Assembly (NCBI GenBank): GCA_013368315.1
Contig: JAACJM010000103.1
Span: forward strand, 232,375 to 296,374
Direction: 5' to 3'
From: Tetrapyrgos nigripes
Lineage: Eukaryota > Basidiomycota > Agaricomycetes > Agaricales > Campanellaceae
DNA length: 64,000 bases
Under the pieces are notes generated by a model. It was not told the DNA's origin. It was given only the letters and a program-made list of their open reading frames with translations, and did not search any database. Shown here piece by piece: positions 43,587 through 56,666 of this stretch. Each line of letters opens with the position of its first letter. The first letter of the stretch is position 1. The translations under genes were made by a program, and so were the position numbers.

Positions 43587-44750
43587 TTCGACTCATTGAC
43601 GACATTTCGTATTTATGCAATGGCCAGGGCAGTAAACCTCTCTCTACATACTAAGTATTCTACATTGTATCCTATTTAATATATTTAAACAAGCTCTGAC
43701 TGGCCACAAATTCTGGATGTTTGTTTTGAGGATCCTCGTGTTACCTCTATGACGCTATTAGTGCCCCCGGGTCGCGCTGACGGTGCTTGATGGTAAACTA
43801 TGCAGAGGCTCGCAACTACCTCCTCCGCGTTCCGCTCCTCCTTTGGCTTTTGGCGTTGTATGACCATTTCTGCTCATGCCACCACTGCACAATCATTTCT
43901 TCGTCCGCGTGACGCTATCATCAAGAATGCTCAGGATCCCTAGGTTCATATTGTATTTTGAGGCTTTCATTTCTTCTTTCTTTTTGATTTTACATTCACC
44001 CAAATTCTCATGCCTCGCTATCATTATCCTTCATATACCCCGCCTCCGTCCTCTAGCTCATCATTTAAGAGATATCTGCATGTCAATTCTAGTATTTCTT
44101 GGACAATGGGCAGTAGTACAGGCCATAGAGTACAGCCAGTGCCATATGTTGTCTCTACAGTCTACATAATGATGATGTCTGTACGATCCGTACATTATCT
44201 TTAAGTGCAGACAGTGACAGTACTGTTAAATTTCAACCTGAAACATTGAGAAAATTGATGACAAGGGCAGGAGCACGATGGCGAGAGCGTGACAGCAAAG
44301 AGAGAAGCAGCAACAAAATATACAATTGTCCTATGTAGTGTACAGTGAGGCAATTGGATAAAGAATAGAATGTAAAAAGAAAGTAAAGTTTGTGTACTAT
44401 ACAGTTTTATGGAAAAGTCCGAAACCAGCTGTCTCTGGCAGATTGTAATTCCAACACAAGTGACAAACTTGAAGAAGAATGAGCAACAGTAATGGATCAG
44501 ATAACGGCACGAAAAACTTGCATTGGCGACAGTACAGATAAGTCCCGTTCTAGTCTCAGAGGTCGAGTGGAATGCCTCTGGGCAGCAGACAGTCAATTTA
44601 CTACCTAGACTACTCTGGGTTTTGATCCAGACAGTTAAAAGTCAAGCTCTCTCCGGTGCCATCATTGGTGTATGCAATTGTGTCGCTAAGTGATAACGCA
44701 GGGAAAGTGTCAATGAAAATGCATATAAAAGTCCCGGATGACCTGGGCCA
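43587..44750. other. intergenic, nothing recognised
   Basis: Up to about 43735 the sequence matches the region after RTA1 copy 4 (to 49272). Beyond that only short frames occur, none with recognisable motifs. Confidence 0.4.
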
Positions 44751-44753
44751 ATA

Positions 44754-44875
44754 CTAGTGATGTGTGGGCCTGGGCTTGGGCCTGGTTTGGTGAGGCCTGA
44801 GCTTCGTAAATTTGAGGCCCAAGCCCAAAGAGGGCCTGGCTGGGCTTGGGCCTAAGCCAGGGCCTTTTAGTGAAA
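44754..44875. repeat. solo hAT-like terminus with subterminal repeats
   Basis: tagtgatgtgtgggcctggg followed by repeated gggcttgggcct motifs resembles the TAGTG termini and subterminal arrays of the hAT elements at 28965 and 50061. No matching right terminus was found nearby, so this is probably a truncated element. Confidence 0.4.
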
Positions 44876-45329
44876 ATTTTTGTATACTTGCAGCCTACAT
44901 GTAGACATTTTTTTCTGTTGGAATAAGTCATTAGTGTTCCTCAAACCTTCTCATTATTTACTCATTCTTGATCTCATTCTTTTTTGTCAGATTTTAATAT
45001 AATTTATGCATTGTGAGAGCATTTTGGCAGGAAAATGGCCAAAAATTCCTCAAAAACCTTTGCAATATGCAATTCAAGGTGAAGCAATGTGAGATATTCA
45101 ACTGTACTTGATTCCTTAGCAGAATCAACTCTGGTTTTTCCCCTAAGGTTCTAGGTCTTCTTCGAGCCTCTTCAACGCTCGTGGCCTGGTCCCTTACACT
45201 TACCAAGTATGCCCTGCCTTGTAATTTCAATGATGCATTCAGGTATCTATAGACTAAGACTGTCAGATGGTACAGTGATACAAAGCCTCACTATGCATCT
45301 GCCTCGTTTAAGGTCTTCTATTCTAGGTT

Positions 45330-46017
45330 ACAATTGCCGAGCAGGGACAGGTAGGTTTTTTGACCTCAGGCTCAAGATCGAGAGGATGCACCTTTCTGTA
45401 GAACGTCGGCAGTGCTCTCGCTAGCAACAAGAACACGACTCGGAAGCACGTGCCTCATATACTCTCTTATCATCTCTTCACCCTTAGTTCTTCTTCCTGT
45501 GCTCTGCACAGGCACTCCAATAGAATTTCCAATGCATCTTCTGGCCAATGAGGACGACTTGGGCTTCAAGGATCTCTTGACAGACTCAAGAAATGTCAAG
45601 AGATTCTTGGAGCCTGAGCCATCTTTTCCATGGATAGGGAGGGAATAAGCTGGTCTTGGTCCAGTTCCGAGGAGTGTGCAAGGCAGAGAAGACTGTCCAG
45701 GTCCCAGAAACCCAATGACAGTCGGGAAAACGGCCTGTCCCAATCTCTGGTATTGCAGTCTTCTCTGCCTTGCACACTCCTCGGAATCAGACCAAGACCA
45801 GCTTATTGCCCGCCTATCCACAGAAAAGATTCGAGAAATGTCGAGAGATTCTTGAAGCCCTAAGGGCAGAGAGACAATACAGTAAGAGAGTACACGAGGC
45901 ACGTGCTTCGCATTCTTGTTGCTAGTGAGAGCATTGCTGACGTTCTGCAGAAAGGCACATCCTCTCGATCTTGAGCCTGAGGTCGAAAACCCTACCTGTC
46001 CCTGCTCAGCAACCATA
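45330..46017. mobile_element. 688-bp fold-back MITE
   Basis: The two halves are inverted copies. From gagcagggacaggtagg (45340) to ctgtccaggtcccag (45700) the sequence is largely complementary to 45735-46008 read backwards, including caaggcagagaagac against gtcttctctgccttg. The direct repeat taggtt flanks it (45324-45329 and 46018-46023). The uninterrupted paralogous sequence is at about 41479-41500 (tctaggttctcttcgc). It has no ORF of its own. Confidence 0.75.
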
Positions 46018-46120
46018 TAGGTTCTCTTCGCTTAACGAATTTAGATTCAATTAACTTGGTCTCCATTGAAGTTAAGCCATGGATGCAATCATCAAGAGGA
46101 CTTGATTGACCACAGCCACT

Positions 46121-46733
46121 CAGTCTTGCCACGGTCTGGGTCATGACCCCATTGGCCACTGACCCGCCCTGGACCAACCCCGATGACCCTGTACAGCCAC
46201 TGACCCTGGCCCGACCCAGCCTTCAAGGGTCGGGTCAAGGGTCAGGTGTTGGAGAGGAGGGCCGACCCTGTCCGGCCCTCAGGACCTTGGCTTTCTGTAT
46301 GACCTAGAGTGGCCACTTTAAACGGCCATCTTGATTTGTCAGACAGAATTCTGTATACAGTAATTAGCTAACTTAGTGTCCTAGACACCTGTATAGTGAT
46401 GTACCACTGTAACAGCAATGCTCGGCAAGTTCCGAGATTGTTCCCATAGCTTGGGATGTTGAGCTCAGACACGATTGAGCTCCTTTTGGCCTCAAGTACT
46501 GTATTATAGATTAATCTACATAGATAAAAAGGGTATTCATAAGTATTTATGGGTTTTTTTGACCTACCTCTCAAGAAAAAAAATATCAGTGTGGACCAGG
46601 GCTGACCAGGGCTGACCCCGGCCAGCAGGGTCAACACAGCCACTGACCCTGGCCTGACCCAGCCCTCGAGGGTCGGGTCAAGGGCCAGGAAATTTGAGGA
46701 GGGCCAGGCCCGGCCCGGACCGCGGCAACACTG
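46121..46733. mobile_element. 613-bp hAT-type MITE
   Basis: The termini are CAGTCTTGCCACGGTCTGGG (left) and the complement of CCCGGACCGCGGCAACACTG (right), matching at most positions. A perfect 8-bp target duplication cagccact lies at 46113-46120 and 46734-46741. The empty site is in the repeat copy at about 41576 (accgcagccacaaatgac). Subterminal gggtcgggtcaagggt motifs are repeated at both ends. It is non-coding. Confidence 0.88.
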
Positions 46734-46741
46734 CAGCCACT

Positions 46742-47501
46742 GGCACAAGTGACTGCTTAAAGCATGAACGGTATGACTGCGACTGCAACTTGAAGCTCAG
46801 AGAATGGCTTTGGGATGCGCAGCAGGAAAACACCTGCGGCCCGCAGCTTCCCATTGCCCCATTGCATTCAGCTATTCAGTGCCCTTTCTTGGTAATCAGG
46901 CCCTCCATCACCCGGAAATTAGAATGCCAGCAGTTGTAAGAGTTTGCATATTCTGCAGATGTAGCGCGCCGTTTCCCTGATGTCCTTTTTGATCGCCTAT
47001 AAGATCCTAGTCAGACTCCTTATTGCAGTGCATGCACTACCACTAGGCTCAAAAAAAGACACGATTTAATTGACTGGGTTTCCCGGCTTGTCAGCTTGTG
47101 CAAGCTGCATTGATTTGGGTGTCAATTTTCGGTGAAAAGACTCAGCTTGTTGAACATGTTCGAAAACAGATCGAGATGGCCGCCACTTGTGGCTTGACAG
47201 CAGCTAAACGACAACTTGCCTCCCTTTATTCAGTTGTACAAGCCGGATCAAGCCAGGCGATATAAACTTGATTAGTTCTGATCACTACCTGCAATGACTG
47301 TGGCTATTCTGCGTAGATACTTATCCAGCGCCGCCCAAGCTTACAGGTCCCTTCAGTTACTGCGGCTAGGCTTCTCGCCACCTTAAAACGCCACCTCTTC
47401 AAGCATCCACCGTTCGTCAGATTTTTTTCTCTTCTGTCCTTCAACCAAGTTTCAGCTTCTTCGCCCGTCTTTCACGTTCAAATTCTACTAGACCAAGCAG
47501 T
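46742..47501. other. repeated tail segment and RTA1 copy 4 promoter region
   Basis: 46742-46980 repeats 41585-41810, and 47290-47500 repeats 41885-42120. Between them lies about 230 bp (47045-47280) with no counterpart in the other copy and no recognised feature. Confidence 0.5.
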
Positions 47502-49120
<1,619 letters not shown>

Positions 49121-49350
49121 TACGACCTATTGACGACATTACGTATTTACGCAATGGCCAGGGCAGGGCAGTAAACCTCTCTATATAGACTAAGTATTGT
49201 ACATTGTATCCTATTTAATGTATTTAAACAAGCTCTGACTGGCCACAAATTCTGGATGTTTGTTTTGAGGACCTTTTTCTCGGTCGAACCTCCGGACCAG
49301 AAAGTCAGAAGGCCAAAATAAGAGAAGACCAGTAACTCGGAATAACTCAC

Positions 49351-49490
49351 GTCGAAGGCGGGCAGCTGGATCCAACAAACAACCGAGTAATGCAGGGTTT
49401 CAGACAGTCATCCTGAGTCTCAGCGTTGATGCCACCTTGTAGGACAGCGGCGCCAGCAGCGAGGATAAGTGCAAGCTTGGTGTAGGACAT
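49351..49490 (-). pseudogene. first exon of a secreted cysteine-rich (CFEM-like) protein, truncated
   Basis: The exon from ATG 49490 to a gtgagt donor (49350-49345) encodes a clear signal peptide (SYTKLALILAAGAAVLQGGI) and the start of a cysteine-rich domain: CLKPC, then a spacer and SCPPST. The C-x3-C spacing after a leader is what the N-terminal half of CFEM domains looks like, but the diagnostic downstream Asp and cysteines are not found. Sequence beyond about 49272 belongs to the duplicated RTA1 block, so the rest of the gene was probably lost when that block arrived. Confidence 0.45.
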
Positions 49491-49797
49491 GAATTTCTTC
49501 GCGAACCAATTATTGGTGAGATTTGAAGTACTTATATGTAGTAGGTCAACTAGCGCTTTTATAACGATCTTGTGGCCTCATTGGACGTTGGTTAGAAAGG
49601 CTAGCAAAATACTAGATATGGTGATCTACAGTCAGTCAGATCATTGTATGGGATACGGATTTGGTTGTTGACTAAGTCTATCATTGACTTGCCTGGCGCC
49701 ATGGAGAGTGTCAAGCTTCAAGAATCAAGATTTGCAGAGACAACTGGCCATGACTTGGTTATCGAAAGTGGCAGTCGGACCATAAGTAAATCCATCC

Positions 49798-50795
49798 CAA
49801 GGGGGACCGAAAATTTTGATTTCGTACACTACGTCGAAAAATTTTTTAACGGCCTCTGGGACCCGACCGACCGACCGATACCTACTAAATAGGGAAGGTA
49901 TGCCTATATATGGAAGGTGCAACGTGATACTGACCTTCCATTTTTGGCTTACCCTTGGCTCGGCGCTGTGCGCCTCGCAGGGAAGCCCTAATCCTAACGC
50001 GCTGGGGTGGCCACACGGGTATCTAGACATTGGTACTCGGGTGGCGGGTGTCGGGCCAACTAGTGAGAAGCAGGGGTTTGGGGGGTCGTGGGGGGTCGCG
50101 GGTAGGGGTCTCAAGGGTACGGGTATGGATTTCAAAACCCGTGCTGACCCTTACCCGTAAGGCAGACCCGCCGTACCCGCCATCCAAAATTTTGTACCCG
50201 TAGTTTACCTCAATATATTCACTACTTTGAGTACGTTCTATGTAATTCTTTAGTACATAGTTCAATAATAGTATTTTGCCACCACGACATCCAAATATGG
50301 GTAAGTGACACGTCGCTGTTCACACGCCGGAAAGCCTTGATCACTGTGGCTGAATGCTTGAACAAAGCAAAACTGATGTATCCCACCTTCAAAAAATAAT
50401 ATTCCATAGCGAGTAGTTGGATTTAGATACATAGTTACATTATATATATATACTTGTGAACTGACAGGTTACCCGCCAGGGGTACAAACCCGTACCCTTC
50501 TGACGGGTAAGGGTTTTCGCGGGTAGGGGTACCGGTACGCCCAAAAATACCCGGGGGATATCCCTGCAGTTCACTAGGGCCAACTCATTGGATGTATGCC
50601 AAATGGCTCAATCACCTTCCAAGACAGCTCTGGATGACAAGAACTAAGTCAAGAACTATAAAAGGACCCATAATTACACTGATACAAGCCTGTAAACCAT
50701 AAAAAATTTCACACTTCCAAAAATTTTTAACGACCTCAATGACCCGACCGACCGACCCCCAGAGTGTACCGGTCCGCAATCCCAGGTCCCCCTTG
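49798..50795. mobile_element. CAAGG-terminated non-autonomous DNA element
   Basis: The 11-bp inverted repeats (CAAGGGGGACC and complement) are flanked by a perfect 8-bp target duplication atccatcc (49790-49797 and 50796-50803). Subterminal cgaccgaccgacc and aaaaattttt motifs near both ends are shared with the PHD-bearing element at 39841. No transposase is encoded. A smaller hAT-type MITE is nested at 50061-50576. Confidence 0.9.
50061..50576. mobile_element. 516-bp hAT-type MITE nested in the CAAGG element
   Basis: A perfect 8-bp duplication gggccaac lies at 50053-50060 and 50577-50584. The termini are TAGTGAGAAGCAGGGG and the complement of ccctgcagttcacta, paired with mismatches. Repeated gggtacgggta / acccgtaccc motifs crowd both ends. 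It is non-coding. Confidence 0.85.
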
Positions 50796-51037
50796 ATCCA
50801 TCCTTAACTTGCCAGGGAGAGACGATCGCAATCTACTTGACTCAGACCTGCTCTACTGCTCGAACTTTCTCCACAGCAATAACTAGTTCAAATTGCTAGG
50901 TGAGGATGAGCCATAGACAATGCAGAGGATGTGCAGATGGACGGAGGGTTGAAGGAGAGTGTCACAGCCGTGACAGTGACATGTACCGTTTGCTCGTACG
51001 CACATGCCAAAAGTAATCCTTTCCTTTATAACTCTCT

Positions 51038-52133
51038 ATGCAAACTTCGTACAGCGTCAAGGAAGAGTACATCCCATTCTCAGTCAACGATGAAACATTC
51101 CAGACATACTGCAAAATAATTACCCCAGATCACTCAAATTCCAACGAGAACCTGGTCCACAACCTGAGTGACGGCAGAGACAACAGCAATGGGACTGTCA
51201 TCGTTCTACACGGCGGACCAGGCTGCTCGCACGACTACCTACTCCCTCTCGCGGACCTTTCCCTTCCTCCATACAACCTCACCGTAATCCTCTACGATCA
51301 ACTCGGCACTGGACTCTCTACCCATCTCCCATCCAAGCACATATCATTTTGGTCAATAGACCTTTTCATATCAGAGTTGGAAAATCTTTTATCACATTTT
51401 CACTTGCATGATGGAATGTCAGAGGCTTCTTCGAATTCGAATTCCTACAACATCATAGGCCATTCCTGGGGAGCTATCCTCGCTGCAGAATTCATCGTCA
51501 GACGACGACAATTGCGACCTCCGGCTCCGACGGGGCTCCGAAAACTCGTTTTAACAAACTGTCTCGCTAGTGCATCGCTGCGTAACGCTGCTATACGTTC
51601 TCTTCGACAAAAGCTCCCAAAAGACGTGCTGAAGACGCTTCAATTCCATGAAGAAGCTGGGACTACTAAAAGTGTGGAATACCGCGCTGCGATGGATATT
51701 TTTTGGCAATGCCATGCGTGTAGGTTGGATCCTTGGCCTGAGGAAGTGACGCGGTCGATCAAGTATTGGCCAGAGAGGGATCCTACGGTGTTGGATTCGA
51801 TGTGCGTTTTGTTGGAGTCGTCTTCATTGCGTAAACAAAAGTTGAACATTCACTCAACTAACTAACTTGACCTCTACTTATTTCTCCAGGCGCAACGGCC
51901 CAGAAAACCTCTCCACAGGCTGGGACATCACTTCTCGAATCCATTTAATGGCGCATATACCTCTCCTTTTGATAAGCGGCGAATACGATTTCATGACAAA
52001 CCCAGTCTGCGAACCCTTCTTTTGGGGCGCTGACAAGGCAAAATGGGTCAAGTTTGCAAACAGTAGTCATACACCTTTTTGGGAGGAACGGGAAAGGTTT
52101 ATGGAGGTTGTTGGGCGGTGGTTTGTTATGTAA
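51038..52133 (+). CDS. prolyl iminopeptidase-type S33 peptidase (alpha/beta hydrolase)
   Basis: Two exons (51038-51801 and 51890-52133) with an 88-nt intron give 335 aa. The oxyanion-hole motif LHGGPGCSHDYLLPL is near residue 55, DQLGTGLS follows, and the nucleophile elbow GHSWGAILAAEF carries the catalytic Ser. The acid residue is in SGEYDFMTNP and the His in ANSSHTPFWEER, so the triad is complete. The cap-domain segment includes KLVLTNCLASASLRNA. Family members release N-terminal proline or hydrolyse prolyl amides; the exact substrate is unknown. The length is typical. There is no signal peptide, so a cytosolic location is likely. Confidence 0.9.
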
Positions 52134-52631
52134 GTTATGTTGACTTGCGATGGACTATGGACGGTAGCTATAGGACAGTAGGACTGCCAGCCTTGCTTGC
52201 AAGTTTGCGCTGGCAGCGACTATAGATCCGGAGCCTCAGCACAGAACATGTGACGTAGTACAACAAGGCACATATTTCTTATTATTACTTTGTGTTTACA
52301 GAGGAGTAGCGACGAGAACCGCCTTGAGCGGTAGGATTACGATACTAGGAAAACTGGTGAATGGGACTGAGACTGAGACTGGAACTTGTGAATATGTAAA
52401 AGGAAATGTTGTGTCTGTGGATATACGGCTGAGGAATGATGATGATGTTGGAAATTGGGATGGAAAGCTAAGAAGAGAAGGAGAGGGTAGGGCCTGAGAG
52501 GAGAGAAAGGAGTAATCTGAGGAAAAAAGACAGCGAGGAGACTGGAAGGTTGGAAAAGAAACACTGTTATGTAATGTCCTCGTAGAACCCATCTGCAAGC
52601 GTTCCTGGTCTAAAACCCAGATGGCCAACGT

Positions 52632-54978
52632 TTAAGCCTCAGCATCCTCTTCAAAGCCTTCAACAGGGCATTCCACCTCCACCTTCCCTCTAAGAAACCT
52701 TTAGCAGTGTCGTCGAGCACGATGTCATTACGCTTCTGGACGTAGACCTGCAAACAATTGTCCATCAGAGATCAGCAACGTCAAAAAGTGAAGGTATAAA
52801 AAAGAACAGATAACGGAGAAACATCACATACAGTCTTATCAGTAACCCTCTGCCTCAAGGTCGCAATCTCTTCGGCCTCAATCGAGCTCTCCAACAACTC
52901 GGAAAGGTCTTCGACAGCTTTCTCCAAATCCCTCTGATTATCCTCAAACAACTCCTTCTCGTTGCCTGGAGCGAGGTAATAAGCCATAGCATACGTCCAC
53001 TTGAGGGTCATACGGCACTTTTCCGCCTCTTCTACGGCTTTCTTCATGAATTGAACCTATACAACAGACAGACAATATATTAGAGAACTGGCCAAACAAC
53101 GACTAAAGTGAGAATACAGAATGGAAAAAGAGTAACACACCTCTATCCAAGTCAACTCGGACGTAAGCTGCATATCCTCCATCTTCTTCTCTGTCTTGGC
53201 GTAGAGGTCTACAGAGAGTTTGGCGGATTGTTCGTGGTTGGCCCAGCGGTTGTAGTACTGGAAGACAAGAAAAAAAAAGAAACTAAGCGTTAGACAAAGA
53301 AGTCCTAGGAACGATGGGCACTACACATACATGAAGATATCGTTCTAGAGAAGCACGACTCTGGCTTTGGACATCTCGAGCATCGACACCAGCCTTCTCG
53401 TCGTAACGGTTGCAAGAGTACCATTGAGTGCCGTGTTCAGACCATGGACCTAATATAAAAATGGAATGTGAGTAAAAAAAAAAGGCAGGATATATAAAAA
53501 CCTGTGAACACGCACCCATGCAAACCCAGCAGAACTCATGTTTACACTTCTTACAAGTCATATGGCTATGAAGAAAATCGTCAGTCAAGATCCTAGAAAA
53601 AGACAGTAAAAAGAAGGAAAAAAACGCACTTGCAACCTCCATTCTTCTCAATCGTACTCTGACACTGACTACACTCCTTTGTATTACTCTTGATCCAATT
53701 CGCCGTCTCACTATCATCCTCACACTTCTTCAACCACATCTTCGCAACCCCACAAACCACAGGACGATGGTCACTCTCCACAGTACATCCAAAGCAAAAC
53801 TTGTGTTCCTTCTTCAACAATGAAGCCGATGGCTGAGACTTTGGATCCTCCGAGACGGGAATTCCCCGAGAACCACACGACACCGTAGGGACTATCGTCG
53901 TCAAACTCGATTTACTCGCCGCCGTGGGACATTTAACTGTCCTCGTGCATCCAGGGTAGGGACAAAACTTGAGCGAGGAAATAGAAGCAACAAAGTTGCG
54001 TGCCAGCAATTCCTGGAATCGATTCCAGGCTGCTTGGTTGGCTTTGAGCTCCTTTGGGTCGAGAGGTGGGCTGGTGGAACCTTCAGGAGGTAAAAGGACA
54101 TTCCGAATGAAAGGATCCGGAGCAACCAGTGCGCAGCCCTCTGCCATACAACGAATCGCGTGTTCGCCTTCGTCTCGGATTTTCGAAGTGATGTATGCGG
54201 CCCAGCACCCTGAACAGGAGAGATGACCGCAATCGAGGGAGAGAGGATGAAGTTCGGCAGAGTCGTCGAAACAGATGGGGCATACAAAGGGTTCTGGTTC
54301 TTCGGATTTGGAAGACGCTTGGAAGGACGGAGGAGGAGGGTGTGAGTGGGATGCGGTGGATGAGGGTTTGGAAGAGGAACCTCCTCTCGGGAGACAAGCC
54401 CTGATAAGAGTTTGGAGGATGACCGAGTGGTGCGTTTGGTAGTGCCGACGATGACACGGAATGAGTCCTAGCGGAAGGCGGAGAACTGGTGGGTTCCGGA
54501 GCTGTCACCCCTGCCTCAACAACGACCGTCGTCAGATTGTCCATGTATTTCTCAATAAGCCGTTCCTTATTCCAGTTGGAGTGGCGAAGCAACAACGCTG
54601 CTGTGGATTCCTTTGCCGAAAAACCCATCAGAACTGACTAGATATCCCGTAAAAAAGCCCAAAACTCACATCGACGCCGGTAATGCCAACGACATGGTCT
54701 ATATCCTGCTTCATAAGCTTCTCTACATCGGACTGAGTCAGCGATTGGTAGTCGATTTCATACGCCTTTTTCTTGCTGCCGGTGTCTACTCTAAAGTCAT
54801 CGTTGTAGTCATCCATGTCCATCTCGTCCTCTGAAGCTGAACGGGTGTTGTCAGCACGCGACTTGCACGACGACGTACGACATGGGGTGCGTCACTCACC
54901 ATCGTCCTGGGTTCCGTCTATCATCTCCTCATCGTCGTAGTATTCTTCGTCGGAGTCGAGTTCGTAGTCTGAGGACAT
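52632..54978 (-). CDS. Ariadne-type RBR E3 ubiquitin-protein ligase
   Basis: The multi-exon gene starts at ATG 54978 ([20 protein letters not shown]). In order: an acidic N terminus, a UBA-like region ([40 protein letters not shown]), a Ser/Pro linker, RING1 ([20 protein letters not shown], then CSGCW) and IBR ([14 protein letters not shown] and [16 protein letters not shown]). RING2 follows with [14 protein letters not shown], spliced to [18 protein letters not shown]. Its active-site Cys is in GGCNHMTC. The Ariadne domain is present ([52 protein letters not shown]). In this family ubiquitin passes through the RING2 Cys to substrate, usually with cullin-RING partners. All hallmark cysteines appear intact. 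Confidence 0.92.
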
Positions 54979-55310
54979 GGTGGTTGGAGAGAGAAAGAGT
55001 CTAGGGTCGTGGTCGTCGCGAGTAGCAATGTGAAGCGAAGCTGTGGTCTCCAGCCGAGGCGGGACTAAATATGACTGATCTGTCACGTGCTTCGGCCCGG
55101 GAGTTTGCTTGGGCCTCCCTCGAGGCTTGAGCTGGCTTGAGCTGGACTTTTGAATTGTATTATCTGCAGTACAATGGCAATAGAAATACAAATGACAGCG
55201 AAGAATAGCCAAAACAGCCAAAAACGCCGTCCGTGACAACCGTTCACCAGCCTATATATAGACCAACGTCTACAGAACCTCCGACAACATCGAAGCAGCC
55301 CAAAGCTGCT

Positions 55311-56666
55311 TCACCTAACAGCCAGGTACAGCCCCTCTACCGCTACGCCAGCCTGCCACACTCCCAACCTCCTCACTGCTCTCAACGCAGGAGGTGCCGT
55401 AACCACCAGGACTAAAGCAGGTATCACCAAAACAATCAAAAGTAGAGAAAAAATCAACGTAATCGCTGGTTTGATGACTAGGAAGTAGAACAACGCCTGG
55501 TAGGACGTAGGGTCCGTAAACATCGCGTAGGTGTTTTTGTAAAATGAGGTTTCGAGTTCGAATTCCTCGGAATGGTTGTTGCGGCCGTGACTGTGGCCTG
55601 CTTCGATTTCCGACGCAGTTGGAGCCCGGGGACGAAGGCGGCTGAAGATGGGTCTTGGAGGATAGGGTGGAGGGTAAGGAAGTGGTGAGTGGAATTTGGT
55701 TTGCAGGTATAGCTGGAAAATGAGGGAAAAAGTTAGGGATCTGGTGACCTTGGAGAGAAGCAAGTCATACCTCTCCACGAGCGAATGCTCTCGCTCCAAT
55801 GAGATTGAAGAAGCATAGTACAGCACCAAGAGGGAGAGCCATGAGTAACACTGTCCCAGTCTACATACCACGAAGATAAGTAAAAAAGTCAACCCAGCGA
55901 TAACGAGTATGTAGGCACACACCAGCGTAAAAACGAACAGATAGACCCAAGCCGCCAATGCATAGGGAAAGTTCACCATCAGCAAATGAAAGAGCGACAT
56001 ATAGTAAGGCTTCCTCGTCAATGGGCGGAAATACTTCTTCATTCCAGCAACGGAAAACCACCTCCTTCCAGTACGAGCAGACTCTGTCGGAGGGGAATGC
56101 ACAGCTGGCAATGCACAGTCTAGCCTCGTATATCCCTCATGCTCGCCAGCTCGCAAAAGGAACGCAGTAGCGTCACCTTCTTCATCGTAATCTGGATCGT
56201 ATTCCACTTGGAATAAAGACCGAACGGTTTGCGCTAATGAAGGACTTTGCGAGATGGATGAAAGGATGCTGGTATGGGATATAGACTGCCGGCGGTCTCT
56301 ACCAGTGCGATGCCCATTTTGTGTACGACAGATTGGACTAAGAAGAGGTGTTGTTTCGGATGGGTCGTGTGGTGGGGCACCTTCGGTGGTATGACGTTGT
56401 ACAGGGGATACTTCGACATCTCCATCGTGCTCCGAGTTGTTTAGAGGGTGAGGTGAGGCGTCGGAGGGAGAATCTGGTGAAGCTGTTTGCTGTGAAGCGC
56501 TTGATTGGTGAGGAGATGTTTGTATGTGCCGGATGTTGGTTCGTCGAGGTCGTCGTGTACGACGAGAGCGAGAAGGATATGGAGGAGGTGGGTCATTTGG
56601 AACATCTTCAGGTAGACCAGCGACGTCTACGACGTCTGCAGGGTCCAGAGGTGGTGGCGAGGCCAT
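55311..56666 (-). CDS. fungal sensor-domain-like multi-TM membrane protein
   Basis: The best model has three exons (56666-55923, 55860-55771, 55712-55311), 411 aa. The introns are 62 and 58 nt, and neither breaks the reading frame, so a single-ORF reading would be misleading. Splicing restores WVYLFVFTLTGTVLLMALPL, GAVLCFFNLIGARAFARGEL and YLQTKFHSPLPYPPPYPPR. This is the pattern of fungal proteins with a putative sensor transmembrane domain. The N-terminal 200 residues are Ser/Pro/His-rich and disordered (PPPPYPSRSRRTRRPRRTNI). A second TM pair near the C terminus (LVIKPAITLIFSLLLIVLVI) follows. The ligand, if any, is unknown. Confidence 0.8.
   Translation of the reverse strand: MASPPPLDPADVVDVAGLPEDVPNDPPPPYPSRSRRTRRPRRTNIRHIQTSPHQSSASQQTASPDSPSDASPHPLNNSEHDGDVEVSPVQRHTTEGAPPHDPSETTPLLSPICRTQNGHRTGRDRRQSISHTSILSSISQSPSLAQTVRSLFQVEYDPDYDEEGDATAFLLRAGEHEGYTRLDCALPAVHSPPTESARTGRRWFSVAGMKKYFRPLTRKPYYMSLFHLLMVNFPYALAAWVYLFVFTLVCAYILVIAGLTFLLIFVVCRLGQCYSWLSLLVLYYASSISLEREHSLVERYDLLLSKVTRSLTFSLIFQLYLQTKFHSPLPYPPPYPPRPIFSRLRPRAPTASEIEAGHSHGRNNHSEEFELETSFYKNTYAMFTDPTSYQALFYFLVIKPAITLIFSLLLIVLVIPALVLVVTAPPALRAVRRLGVWQAGVAVEGLYLAVR

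Noticed and set aside
44754..45200. Complete hAT element starting at tagtgatgtgtggg
   Set aside because: No matching right end or target duplication was found; only a solo terminus is reported.
52296..52628. Ser/Phe-rich minus-strand ORF
   Set aside because: It is low complexity, directly downstream of the RBR gene stop, with no splice or domain support.
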